Shown here one piece after another: positions 33,485 through 42,420 of a stretch of DNA of 64,000 bases (positions are counted from its first letter, which is position 1; each line of letters starts with the position of its first letter). The stretch lies in contig NZ_JACRSQ010000013.1 in NCBI RefSeq assembly GCF_014384895.1, positions 54,868-118,867 on the forward strand, in the 5' to 3' direction. A program made the translations under genes and the position numbers. The DNA is from Bianquea renquensis (GTDB lineage: Bacteria > Bacillota > Clostridia > Lachnospirales > Bianqueaceae). The notes beneath the pieces were generated by a model that was not told the DNA's origin, ran no database searches, and was given only the letters and a program-made list of their open reading frames with translations.

Positions 33485-36400
33485 TTATTCTTCCACATAT
33501 ACCACAAAACGGTAGGTCTTCCGTCCCTGCGTGGTCAGGCAGAACGTATAGTATCCGGGCTTGCTGAACGTAACGTCCAGCGTCTTTTCCTTCTGGCCCG
33601 TGTAACCGCTGACGGATACAGCCCCTGTCTTTAACTGAGCCGCCGTCTTGATGCCGGCTTTCATGTCCACCTTGTATCGCTCCCCATTGGAGGTGACGGT
33701 AATCACCGGATTTCTGGAATCCAAAAGAACCGTCTCATCCCAGGTGACAAGCTTTCCGTCCACAGCTACCTGAAGCTCTGTCCCGTCATAGAGCCGCAGC
33801 CAGAAGATTCCTGACGTCTCATTTCCCGCTTCGTCCCTGACCGTGTAGGAGACAGGCAGCTTCTCCCTGTTTCCTTCCCGGCTGTAAGAAAATTCCACAA
33901 TGAGCCGGGACTGGGGCGTTGTGTCATCGCTGCAGAGCAGATTTGCTTTAAACATTTCCTCCAGCTCTTCATCCCCTGTCTGGACAGACGCAGACAAAAG
34001 GCTCTTGTTTACCACTGCCCTGGGCGCCGTCCTGTCTCCCATGGGTATCCTGAGAAGCTGCAGGATGGTTCCGTTACCGTAGTCGTCCACCGCATAGACA
34101 GAAGGATACAGCCCCTCTGCGTCTTCTCCTATGACTACCGGCACCCATTCTCCCGCGCCAGCCCTCTCAGGGCTTCCTCCGTTTACAGAAATTTCCGAAG
34201 CTCTGTTTGTCCTTGCATAGAGCACCTCTCCCACGGAAGGCTTGTAGCTCTCCGGGTCAATGATGCTGCCTTCGGTTCCCGCCGTGCTCAGCTCCAGTGT
34301 CAGGGCGTCTGTCACCAGGTCTGTCACTGTGGCAGTCACGCTGTTTTTATTGCCGCCCTTGTCCACCACCGTATAGGTAAAGGTGCCGTTCTCACGGACA
34401 GTTACCGTAAAGACCGTCGCATCTCCCGTCCTGGTTCCTGTTTTTCCGTTTTCCTGCAGGATTGCCCCTGTCTCGTCGGCCCTGATGGTGATATGGGCGG
34501 TTCTGTGGCTGGGGCCATAGGCCACCTCGTCTACCGTCACCTCCGGCGTCCTCTTGTCAATGGTAGTGACGGCCGGAATGTCAACGACAGCTTCTTTTCC
34601 GTTGAAGGCAGACGTCACCTTCATTCTGGTATCCTCCGGTATATTGCCTTCAAATACAATGGTCGCCCTGTTTTCCATCCAGGAAACAGACATTCCCGAT
34701 TCCGGCCCGATGATAAGGCCGTCCTTCGTCTGCAGCTCCACTTCTCCCAGGGCCTTGTCAAACTGCATCTGCAGGCTGATATCCTGATTGGTGAAGCGCT
34801 CTCCTGTTTCGTCATAATTGGCTGACCATGTGGTTTTCTGCAGGGACGGCGGATTTTCATCTACACCGCTTACCTCCACTCTAAGAGTTCCCGTATAAGC
34901 GGTTCCCTCATAAACGTAGGAATAATGAACCGGCTGGATTCCGTTTTTCACGACAGACAGATAAGGGAAGCCAAAGAGCCGCGACTTTTCATCGTCCTCG
35001 GTTTCTGCATCTGGTACGCCGTCGTTATCGTCGTCATTGGTAATCTGCAGGTCTGAAGCGCCCTCCATGTTGGGCGGCAGCAGATAAATCCGCGCATCCC
35101 CGTTTTTGGTGAGCACCGTCACATAACCGGGCTCCGGCTGCTCTCCCAGGTTCGTAAGCTCTAAATACACCGAAGTGCTGTTGCCCTTCTCATCCACTGC
35201 AAACAAAGTAAACTCTGCGTTTTCCTCCGCCTGCAGAGTCCTGCCCTGAAGAGTCACACCGGGAATCGAATCGCTGGTTCCTGTCTCGTAATCCGGCGCC
35301 TGGCCATCCGCTCCCTTCTGTATAAACAAACGAACCGCACTCTCGTCTGCAATATCCACACGGAACAGATAGCTTTCCGCCCATCCAAATTTTGCTAGAA
35401 GCAGATTTACATCCTTAAAGACATTCTCCGGCTCATAATTTCCGTATTCTCCATAAAGAGACAGACCTACATTGCTTTCCTCGGACCGTCCGGAATCCTC
35501 CTGCAGGTAAGCCGCTTCAATCTCCGAAGATACGCCGTTCCGGATGGAATAACCGGTCAGGGCCAAATCAGGGCGGTATGTGTCCTTCTCCGCCGCAGAA
35601 TCAGGGTAGGGCAGCAGGGTAACGGGAAGCGTCACCGTAAAATCCTCCCCTTTCATCCCGTACTGGTTCACATAACCGCTGAAGGTATATTCCGTTTCTC
35701 CGCCCGGCACAAAGACGTAGACAGGCGCCGTGCCCGTGCGGGGGTCAATCAGCTCGCTGCCGTTTTCATCCACCAGGACGGCTCTCGCCTCTCCGTAGGC
35801 CACCGTCTCCAGCTTCACCTCGTCCTGCTCCCCGCCTTCCGCCGGAACCACCGTCTCATAATAATCCCAGACGACGGCAGGTAGAATCTCTTTATTGTAA
35901 ATGTTGTCTATGGCAACGGTTATGGATTTCCGGTCCTCCGCCGCCACCGGGTCTTTATCCAGAGCATAGTATACGGAAATGCTTCCGTTTTCCGGGACAG
36001 TCAGGACAAGCCTGCCCGTTCCGTTACCCTCTATTACCGTGCCTTCCGGCAGGCTGCTCTCCTCCACTCCCAGTGTATAAGCCTGGCTGTTCACCGTCAC
36101 CGTCACCGGGTCTTTCGTAAAATCTTCCGTGGAGACAGATACCTGCGGGTCCTCAGGAATCCCCGCAAGCTCCAGAGTCTGCTCGTAGGTCTGTCCGTAG
36201 GGGTCTTCCACAGTAAGATGGAAGGAGCCGTTTTCATATGCCCGAAGGTCAAAGGCTGTGGAGAAGCTGCCCTTTGTCCCCGCTTCCCTGACATAAGCAT
36301 TGCTTATGACTCCCACCTGTCCAATGGCCGGCTCCGTATCGGCCTGGCTAACCGACGGCTTTGTATTGGCCGCGCTGACGGTAAGGCTCTTCTTCGAAAG

Positions 36401-39400
36401 ATTAGGTCCATGGTCGGTTTCGTCTGTCCTTCCATTGAAGGTGACAGTCACCGTATGGTTTATGACGGCTCCCTCCTCCACGGAAGAATCATAGGGAAGG
36501 GCAAACCGGATTTTTCCGGCGCAGCTGCTGCTGGTTCCGTTTGTGACGCCAATGATTCCGGCAGAGTTCACCACAGTCAGCTCATGGTCCGATAAGTCGC
36601 TTATGGTATAGGGCGTCCTGCCGTCCACCTGAACGGTAATGGATTCTGCAATCTTCTCCAGCCTCATCCAGTCGGTAGATTCTATCGTAATCTCATAGGA
36701 GCCGTCGCCCACCGCCTCGCATGTCATTCCAATCTCACATGTTTTGCTCTGGATTCCGTTTATATCAATGTTGTCGGTAACGTGGTAATAATATTCATCC
36801 GCCTCATTGTTTCCGCCATAGGTGATGGGGTAGGCCGACATAATATTCCCCGCGCTGTCGACTGCGCAGATAAATTCGTATACAGAAGGGTTTCCGCCCC
36901 AGGAGGGGATGTACGTGCTGGCGGAGCCGCAGTACCCGTCGCCCGGCGAGGATAAGCGGATGGTCTCTCCGGCCGGCACCTCCTCGTAGGTCCAGGTGCT
37001 TCTCCCGTTTACAGACTTCAAAAGGGCATGGTATATCTTCACCCCGCCGTTGGGAGAAAAAGCGTTTTCCACGGTCACGTCAATATAATCCGTATGGCGG
37101 GTATAAATGTCCGTCCCCGTCCAGGAATCCTTCTCCAGCACAGTAGGACCATAGCTGTAGCTCAGCTCCAGAGTGGGCGACTGCTCCGTCAGGTTAAGCT
37201 GGAACTGATATACAGGCGACTCGGCTCCGTTCTCCATCTTGAGCTGGTAACAAATTATATTGGAACCCAGGGCCACCTTAAAGTCTCCGACAGAAGCCGC
37301 CGCCAGCGCCTCAGCGGATACCACGGTAGAGCCGTCCCCGTACCATCCATAATATCCTGTGACAGGAACTCCGTAGCAGGTTTTGCCGCCCACTGTTACC
37401 GGATAAGCCGTTTTATATGCTACCGTTGACGGGTCCCCTGTGCTGGCCGCGTTCCAGTACCGGATTTCCGCCACCTTTCCGGGCGCATATCCGATATAGG
37501 TTTCCGGCTCCTTCGGAAGCTCTGCCAAAAGATTAAAGGTAAAGGAACCGTTGCCGCTGCTGTTTTGCAGCGAGTTCTGAACCTCTGTCACATATCCGGG
37601 ATGGCCGTCCACCTCCACCACATTGCCTCTTTCTTCATTGGACATGCCGTACCGGTCTGGACGGGCCACGCCGATATTGACGGAGGTAAGCACCTGCCCG
37701 TCTAAAGCCGCGCGGCTCCAGTCCAGCGTGCCGGTGCCCATGGTCACTGCAGCGCTGGCCGAATAGGAAAACACGCCGAATCTGACAGGCATTTCAGAGG
37801 CGTCCAGCACAAACCGCCTGTCTCCGTAAAAGTCTCTTGTTCCGCCTTCCTTCTGGGCAATATGTACCTTTACTGCGTATACTCCCGTGGCAAAGGCATT
37901 TCCGTCTTTATCCGCCGCCGGGAAGGAAAACACCTGGGACGCGCTCCGGGACAGAGGGATTCTGGCCGACGCCTCCTCGTCCAGGATGTTCCCGTCGTTA
38001 TCCGCCCTCAGGACCACCGCGTAGGAAGCCTCAAAGTCCATGTCCTCCAGTTTCCATTCCGGCATCATAAGGGTAGACACGTCAAAGAAATATCTTGTTC
38101 CCGCCAGGCTCTGGTTCACCACGGAATAGGAAACACCTTTCTCCGTATCATACCTTCTCTCCAGAGTCTGCCCGGCCGCATCCTGTACTGCGCCAAAGGA
38201 TACGCTGTAAACCCCGTCGTTCCTGCTGGCGTGTTTGAAGGTCAGTACGGCGTCCTGATGTCCGGTGAAATCGTCTGTCTTTTCCAGCTGTTCATTCTCC
38301 ACCGGAACCAGGCTGTCTGTCAGGCTGGAATACAACGTCACCTCTACCGTCCCGTAATAGCTGCCCCATTGGGGAACGCCGCCGGGAGTCACCGACGTGT
38401 AGACGCCGTCCACCACCGTCACCTGATACCAGTCGGCCGCCGTCTCGTCCATAAGTCTTACCGGTTCTTCCGAAGCGCCGTCAAAGGAAAATACCCCCAC
38501 ATAGGTCTCGTCCCCCATGGATACCAAAGCCCTTGTGGCTGCAGTGTCTCCTGTGCCTTCCGACGTGGACAAAGGTCTGGAAATCAGTACGTCATGGCTG
38601 TCGGAGGGAAGCTGCGGGTTTCCGGATACAATGTACTGTCCCACGGCGCGGCCGGGGTCTGCCGTCATGGTAATCTGCTTCTCCGTCATATTCCCGTGGA
38701 CGTCAAATACCCGGACGTATAAATCCCGGCTCACCAGCGCCACGCTGTCGGCGGATGCCGTAAAGCTCTGGCTGTACTCTTCTCCGGAGGTGCTCTTGAT
38801 ATTCACCTGCTGCCATCCGTTATCTGCCGGAGAAGCGCCGGATTCCACCCACTGATACTCCATCCGGTCCAGGCCGTTCCTGTCTGAAGCCGCCGCTTGA
38901 GCCCGGAAGGATACTGTATTGAAAGCCCCGGCTCTCTCTATATCGGTTCCCTCTGGAATCACAGTCAGCTCCGGCGCCACGGAATCAATGTCCAGATTTT
39001 TTATGGAAAGAGCCGACTGGGCTTCATTTCCTATCACATCCTCCAGCAGAATGGAAAGGCCAAGCCCCTGGGCGTCCAGAAGCTCCTTTTCTTCAATGCC
39101 CGTCAGCTTTAAATGCAGATAATAAACACCCTCCCCGGTCAGGGAAAAGGAACTCCATACGGCGCTGTCCCCTCCGCTTACGATCCCTGTTTTCGTCAGG
39201 TTCTCCGGCAGCGTCGCCTCTCTTGTCACCTCATAGGCATAGCGTATCTGGGGAGCGTTTTCATAGCTGGTCAGGGCCAGTCTGCCCTCTGAGCCGGAGA
39301 CTCCGGCATAAAGCTCTCCCGCCTCTCCGTCCTTTACCTGGAAGGCTACGGTATAATCAGCCTCTGTCTCCGTCCTTTCACCGGGTATGATGTCAAGAAG

Positions 39401-41020
39401 CTCTGCCGTCGGCCCTTCCGTGTCCAGATAATTCTGGATGTTGGGAGCCAAAGCGCTCAAATCTGTGGTTCCTCCCGCCATGGCGTTCTTGCTGTAATCC
39501 TTAAGAAGCTCCATACCGGTTATGCTGGCAGCCTTAATCTGCCCTCCCTGGGGCTCCATTCCCTCGGTAATGGCAATAGGCTCGAAAATCAGAGTGGACA
39601 CAATATTTCCGTTGCTGCCGTCGGCATTGGAATCCTGAATCTCAGACAGCTTAGCTGTCACAGGACTTCCGTCGGCATTGGAAAGATTCGTCTGCAGGAC
39701 AATCTCCTGCAGCTGTTCCGTAGACAAACCAATGACCTGCTCACTTAACTGCAGGCTGAACTGTACCATATCTCCCGCCGTTGAAAACAGGCTGCTCCTG
39801 TCGATATCCTCCGGCCACTGGTCGGGAGGCGTCGTGGCAGTGCTGTCAACCGAGGTTCCGCTTATTTTTACACGGCTCACCTCCGGAGCCTTCATATCCA
39901 GCTGAAGATTATACGCGCGTACATTGGTTTCAGAAAGCCCCTTCAAATATACGCCGTTTCCCGCCAGGTCTGTGACGCATGTATCCGCACTGGTATTGGC
40001 ATTTTGCCCAAGGGAGTTCATCCCTCCGCTGGCAGCTACGCTGTACCAGCCATACTCCGTACCGTCTGTCACGGTCACAATCTGGTATTCCACTCCTGCG
40101 TACTTTTCCCAGTCACTGTCCAGCACCCGGAAGCCCAAGCCATGGCAGTCGTCGCTGATTCCCACCGCCTGCGCCGTCACATAAGAAAGCTCCGCCGTCG
40201 GAGTCTCCTTCGGGACAATCCCAAGAGTTACCTTCATCTTGTTAAAATCGTTCTTACCCATGCTGCCGCCGCTGGACGTGCGCAGAAGGTCGTCCGTCCT
40301 GAGCCACAGGATGGGAGCCCCTTCCGCCGGGTCGTTGGTCACCTCGTATTCCCATCCGTCCTCGCCGGGACTGATTAAATCTGCCAGCAGGACATAAGCA
40401 AAACGCAGATCTGTTCTTTCTCCACCGGTAATGACAGCGTTCATCCCGTTATAGGGCATCCAGTCGGTTTGAACCCATTCTCCTTTGACATTCTCAAACT
40501 TAAAATTCCTTCCGGTGCCGGGGTTGACGGTCAGATATCCGTTTGTCCCCTGATAGTAGGTGAAAGCCCGGATGGCAATCTGCACATCGTCCGTAATCCC
40601 CGTCTCGTCAAAGCCGGTATCGGAGAAGGAAAGGCTCCAGTCTCCCTGCCCCTCGCCCTTTCCTTTCACATACATGCTGGAAAGCACCGACTTGTTTTCC
40701 CTGTTTTCCACGACCGTGACATTGCTTTTGCCCGTAAGCTTCATGTTATCCGCCACCGACCATTTCCCATACAGGGAATGGCTGAGATTGCCGCTGTTTT
40801 CTGTCAGGGGAATCGTCTGCTTGTTCATAATCTTAATGTGCCAGAAGTCGGACGAGCCCGACGTATTGTATGCATGAACCGTCTCCATCCCCCCTGTGAG
40901 GTAAGGAATCAGCGGGCTCAGGGGATTCAGAAGAAGCGTCGCCGCCACGCCCAGGCTGAGCAGCTGCTTTTTGAACCTCCCCTTTCTTTCGTGTCCTTGT
41001 CTTACCTGATTTTTTTTCAT
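33485..41020 (-). CDS. Giant secreted protein (2511 residues), Ig-like repeats
   Basis: It has a long basic N-region (KKNQVRQGHERKGRFKKQ) and a hydrophobic stretch (LLSLGVAATLLLNPLSPL), as in large wall proteins. It is then almost entirely beta-rich Ig/cadherin-like domains with repeated DxxAPxL or TAPxV linkers (DIDSVAPELTV, DRTAPRAVV), and a calcium-binding-like stretch DDDNDGVPDAETEDD near two thirds. There is no LPXTG-like motif or C-terminal helix; it ends TYRFVVYVEE, so it may be released or held by its partner. Its start overlaps the stop of the pseudo-receiver gene (ATGA), giving strict co-expression. Function inferred only as extracellular scaffold. Confidence 0.82.
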   Translation of the reverse strand: MKKNQVRQGHERKGRFKKQLLSLGVAATLLLNPLSPLIPYLTGGMETVHAYNTSGSSDFWHIKIMNKQTIPLTENSGNLSHSLYGKWSVADNMKLTGKSNVTVVENRENKSVLSSMYVKGKGEGQGDWSLSFSDTGFDETGITDDVQIAIRAFTYYQGTNGYLTVNPGTGRNFKFENVKGEWVQTDWMPYNGMNAVITGGERTDLRFAYVLLADLISPGEDGWEYEVTNDPAEGAPILWLRTDDLLRTSSGGSMGKNDFNKMKVTLGIVPKETPTAELSYVTAQAVGISDDCHGLGFRVLDSDWEKYAGVEYQIVTVTDGTEYGWYSVAASGGMNSLGQNANTSADTCVTDLAGNGVYLKGLSETNVRAYNLQLDMKAPEVSRVKISGTSVDSTATTPPDQWPEDIDRSSLFSTAGDMVQFSLQLSEQVIGLSTEQLQEIVLQTNLSNADGSPVTAKLSEIQDSNADGSNGNIVSTLIFEPIAITEGMEPQGGQIKAASITGMELLKDYSKNAMAGGTTDLSALAPNIQNYLDTEGPTAELLDIIPGERTETEADYTVAFQVKDGEAGELYAGVSGSEGRLALTSYENAPQIRYAYEVTREATLPENLTKTGIVSGGDSAVWSSFSLTGEGVYYLHLKLTGIEEKELLDAQGLGLSILLEDVIGNEAQSALSIKNLDIDSVAPELTVIPEGTDIERAGAFNTVSFRAQAAASDRNGLDRMEYQWVESGASPADNGWQQVNIKSTSGEEYSQSFTASADSVALVSRDLYVRVFDVHGNMTEKQITMTADPGRAVGQYIVSGNPQLPSDSHDVLISRPLSTSEGTGDTAATRALVSMGDETYVGVFSFDGASEEPVRLMDETAADWYQVTVVDGVYTSVTPGGVPQWGSYYGTVEVTLYSSLTDSLVPVENEQLEKTDDFTGHQDAVLTFKHASRNDGVYSVSFGAVQDAAGQTLERRYDTEKGVSYSVVNQSLAGTRYFFDVSTLMMPEWKLEDMDFEASYAVVLRADNDGNILDEEASARIPLSRSASQVFSFPAADKDGNAFATGVYAVKVHIAQKEGGTRDFYGDRRFVLDASEMPVRFGVFSYSASAAVTMGTGTLDWSRAALDGQVLTSVNIGVARPDRYGMSNEERGNVVEVDGHPGYVTEVQNSLQNSSGNGSFTFNLLAELPKEPETYIGYAPGKVAEIRYWNAASTGDPSTVAYKTAYPVTVGGKTCYGVPVTGYYGWYGDGSTVVSAEALAAASVGDFKVALGSNIICYQLKMENGAESPVYQFQLNLTEQSPTLELSYSYGPTVLEKDSWTGTDIYTRHTDYIDVTVENAFSPNGGVKIYHALLKSVNGRSTWTYEEVPAGETIRLSSPGDGYCGSASTYIPSWGGNPSVYEFICAVDSAGNIMSAYPITYGGNNEADEYYYHVTDNIDINGIQSKTCEIGMTCEAVGDGSYEITIESTDWMRLEKIAESITVQVDGRTPYTISDLSDHELTVVNSAGIIGVTNGTSSSCAGKIRFALPYDSSVEEGAVINHTVTVTFNGRTDETDHGPNLSKKSLTVSAANTKPSVSQADTEPAIGQVGVISNAYVREAGTKGSFSTAFDLRAYENGSFHLTVEDPYGQTYEQTLELAGIPEDPQVSVSTEDFTKDPVTVTVNSQAYTLGVEESSLPEGTVIEGNGTGRLVLTVPENGSISVYYALDKDPVAAEDRKSITVAIDNIYNKEILPAVVWDYYETVVPAEGGEQDEVKLETVAYGEARAVLVDENGSELIDPRTGTAPVYVFVPGGETEYTFSGYVNQYGMKGEDFTVTLPVTLLPYPDSAAEKDTYRPDLALTGYSIRNGVSSEIEAAYLQEDSGRSEESNVGLSLYGEYGNYEPENVFKDVNLLLAKFGWAESYLFRVDIADESAVRLFIQKGADGQAPDYETGTSDSIPGVTLQGRTLQAEENAEFTLFAVDEKGNSTSVYLELTNLGEQPEPGYVTVLTKNGDARIYLLPPNMEGASDLQITNDDDNDGVPDAETEDDEKSRLFGFPYLSVVKNGIQPVHYSYVYEGTAYTGTLRVEVSGVDENPPSLQKTTWSANYDETGERFTNQDISLQMQFDKALGEVELQTKDGLIIGPESGMSVSWMENRATIVFEGNIPEDTRMKVTSAFNGKEAVVDIPAVTTIDKRTPEVTVDEVAYGPSHRTAHITIRADETGAILQENGKTGTRTGDATVFTVTVRENGTFTYTVVDKGGNKNSVTATVTDLVTDALTLELSTAGTEGSIIDPESYKPSVGEVLYARTNRASEISVNGGSPERAGAGEWVPVVIGEDAEGLYPSVYAVDDYGNGTILQLLRIPMGDRTAPRAVVNKSLLSASVQTGDEELEEMFKANLLCSDDTTPQSRLIVEFSYSREGNREKLPVSYTVRDEAGNETSGIFWLRLYDGTELQVAVDGKLVTWDETVLLDSRNPVITVTSNGERYKVDMKAGIKTAAQLKTGAVSVSGYTGQKEKTLDVTFSKPGYYTFCLTTQGRKTYRFVVYVEE

Positions 41021-41469
41021 AAACTCTCTCCTCTTCCTTTTGAAGCTTTTTCATATAATTCCGGTTCCGGCCTATCTGCCCGTTTTCCGTGCCTCATCTG
41101 ATATCCCCGGTTCTCGTACCAGCGGGACAGCCCGTTTTTCAACTCTCCCTCTGTGGCCGGGTAAAGCATAAAATATTCCACCCACAGCCTGTAAGCCTGC
41201 TGGGAAAAATCCAGGTCACTGCACCAAATCAGCCTACATTCAGGATAAAGGGAACGCAGGTGCTCCACTGTATTCAGCCCGGAAACGCCGGAAATCTCAA
41301 CAATAACCCCGTCCGGCCTGGACTTCTGTGCCGTATAAAAGAAACATTCCGGATTCTCGTAATGTTCTATGGAAGGGAACAGCCCCCACTCCTCACTGAA
41401 CATTCTTACCCATCGGCAAAGCTGCTGCCCCCGGACCTCATGGTCTGTCAAGACGGCAATGCGATACAT
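41017..41469 (-). CDS. Stand-alone pseudo-receiver protein
   Basis: 150 residues with a response-regulator receiver fold: strand MYRIAVLTDHEV, helix, then DGVIVEISGVSGLNTVEHLR aligning with VFLDIYMDGENGVDTAKEL of the LytTR regulator encoded divergently. The phospho-acceptor Asp is Glu58 here, and the conserved Lys before Pro is Tyr (MLYPATEG), so it cannot be phosphorylated normally; Glu may lock it in an active-like shape. There is no DNA-binding domain. The gene leads the giant-protein operon and is coupled to it by ATGA. It may bind the kinase or LytTR regulator as a feedback partner. Confidence 0.75.
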   Translation of the reverse strand: MYRIAVLTDHEVRGQQLCRWVRMFSEEWGLFPSIEHYENPECFFYTAQKSRPDGVIVEISGVSGLNTVEHLRSLYPECRLIWCSDLDFSQQAYRLWVEYFMLYPATEGELKNGLSRWYENRGYQMRHGKRADRPEPELYEKASKGRGESL

Positions 41470-41513
41470 AGGTACCTCCCTCTTCAGTAAAAGTCAATCC
41501 ATATCATCTTAAT

Positions 41514-41582
41514 ACTATACAGATATCCTGAAAATTTTCCATAGGCCCGTCCCGAACTGTAAAAATCCGTCCTAAACTGTAA
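41514..41582 (-). promoter_or_regulatory. LytTR-type direct repeats and promoter of giant-protein operon
   Basis: Minus strand: two copies of TTACAGTTYRGGACGG (41582-41567 and 41562-41547), 20 bp apart. The cores ACAGTTTAG and ACAGTTCGG fit the AgrA/LytTR consensus (ACAGTTNRK). About 5 bp after the second copy lies the expected -35 position with poor match, then -10 TATAGT (41519-41514). A weak -35 with two in-phase activator sites is the AgrA-type layout. Confidence 0.75.
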
Positions 41583-41652
41583 TGTCTCACCTGGATCATA
41601 AAAAAATTTTTCTGAAATATTTTCCCGTTTGTGATATACTGAACGATAGGCG

Positions 41653-41674
41653 ACGAACGCAGGCCTGCGTTCGT
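41653..41674. promoter_or_regulatory. Perfect 22-bp palindrome in lytTR-gene leader
   Basis: Half-site ACGAACGCAGG followed by its exact complement, located 27 nt before the LytTR start and followed by AGATTTTT. It may be an operator or, as RNA, a hairpin attenuating the regulator-kinase operon. Confidence 0.55.
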
Positions 41675-41700
41675 AGATTTTTCTATAGGGGGAATGGACT

Positions 41701-42420
41701 ATGCGGATTGCCATAGTAGACGATATCGGCTCAGAGCGGGAAGCTTTGTCCATGCGGCTGACTCTCCAGCTTAACCGGCTGGCGCTCCATGCCGACATTT
41801 CAGGATTTGAATCGGGGAGGGATTTTCTTTCCGCCGCCAAAGAGGAGCCCTTTGACCTGGTGTTTCTTGATATCTATATGGACGGTGAAAACGGCGTGGA
41901 CACTGCAAAGGAGCTGCGCCTGTTTGACCAGGACTGCCTTCTGGTGTTCACCACCACTTCCACAGACCACGCCCTGGACGGCTTTCGTGTCCGGGCATTC
42001 CAATATCTGGTCAAGCCCTATTCTGACAGAGAGCTGGAGGTATTGTTTGACGAGCTGATGGCCCGTCTGCCGGAGCCCGACCAATATATCGAAGTCAACG
42101 TCACCGGCGGGAGTGTCCGGCTGCGCTTCCGGGAAATCCTGTATGCGGAGCATTATCTGCATCAAATCCACATCTGGACCTCAGATGGCAGGGAAACCGT
42201 GACCCGCCAGACCTTCCGCGAATTTAAAGCCCGTCTCTGCGACAGCAGATTCTTTCCCTGTTCGCGGGGCATGATTATCAATTTAGAGTATGTAAAGGAC
42301 TTTAACGGGACAGATTTTATCTTAAAGGACGGAAAGCGGATTCCTGTCAGCCGTGACCAGGCAAAGGCGGCCAGGCTCGCCTTTGGCGACTTTCTGTTTC
42401 AAAGGGGGCACACATTATGA
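41701..42420 (+). CDS. LytTR-family response regulator (AgrA-like)
   Basis: 239 residues. Receiver domain 1-120: acidic pair in IVDDIGSERE, phospho-acceptor Asp57 in LVFLDIYMDG, Thr in VFTTTSTD and Lys105 in YLVKPY. LytTR DNA-binding domain about 135-235: VRLRFREILYAEHYLHQIHI, RQTFREFKARL, RGMIINLEYVKDF and GKRIPVSRDQ. It overlaps the kinase gene by 4 nt (ATGA), and GGGGGAA precedes the start. The paired ACAGTT sites in the intergenic region are its probable targets, making it the activator of the giant surface-protein operon on the other strand. Confidence 0.93.
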   Translation: MRIAIVDDIGSEREALSMRLTLQLNRLALHADISGFESGRDFLSAAKEEPFDLVFLDIYMDGENGVDTAKELRLFDQDCLLVFTTTSTDHALDGFRVRAFQYLVKPYSDRELEVLFDELMARLPEPDQYIEVNVTGGSVRLRFREILYAEHYLHQIHIWTSDGRETVTRQTFREFKARLCDSRFFPCSRGMIINLEYVKDFNGTDFILKDGKRIPVSRDQAKAARLAFGDFLFQRGHTL

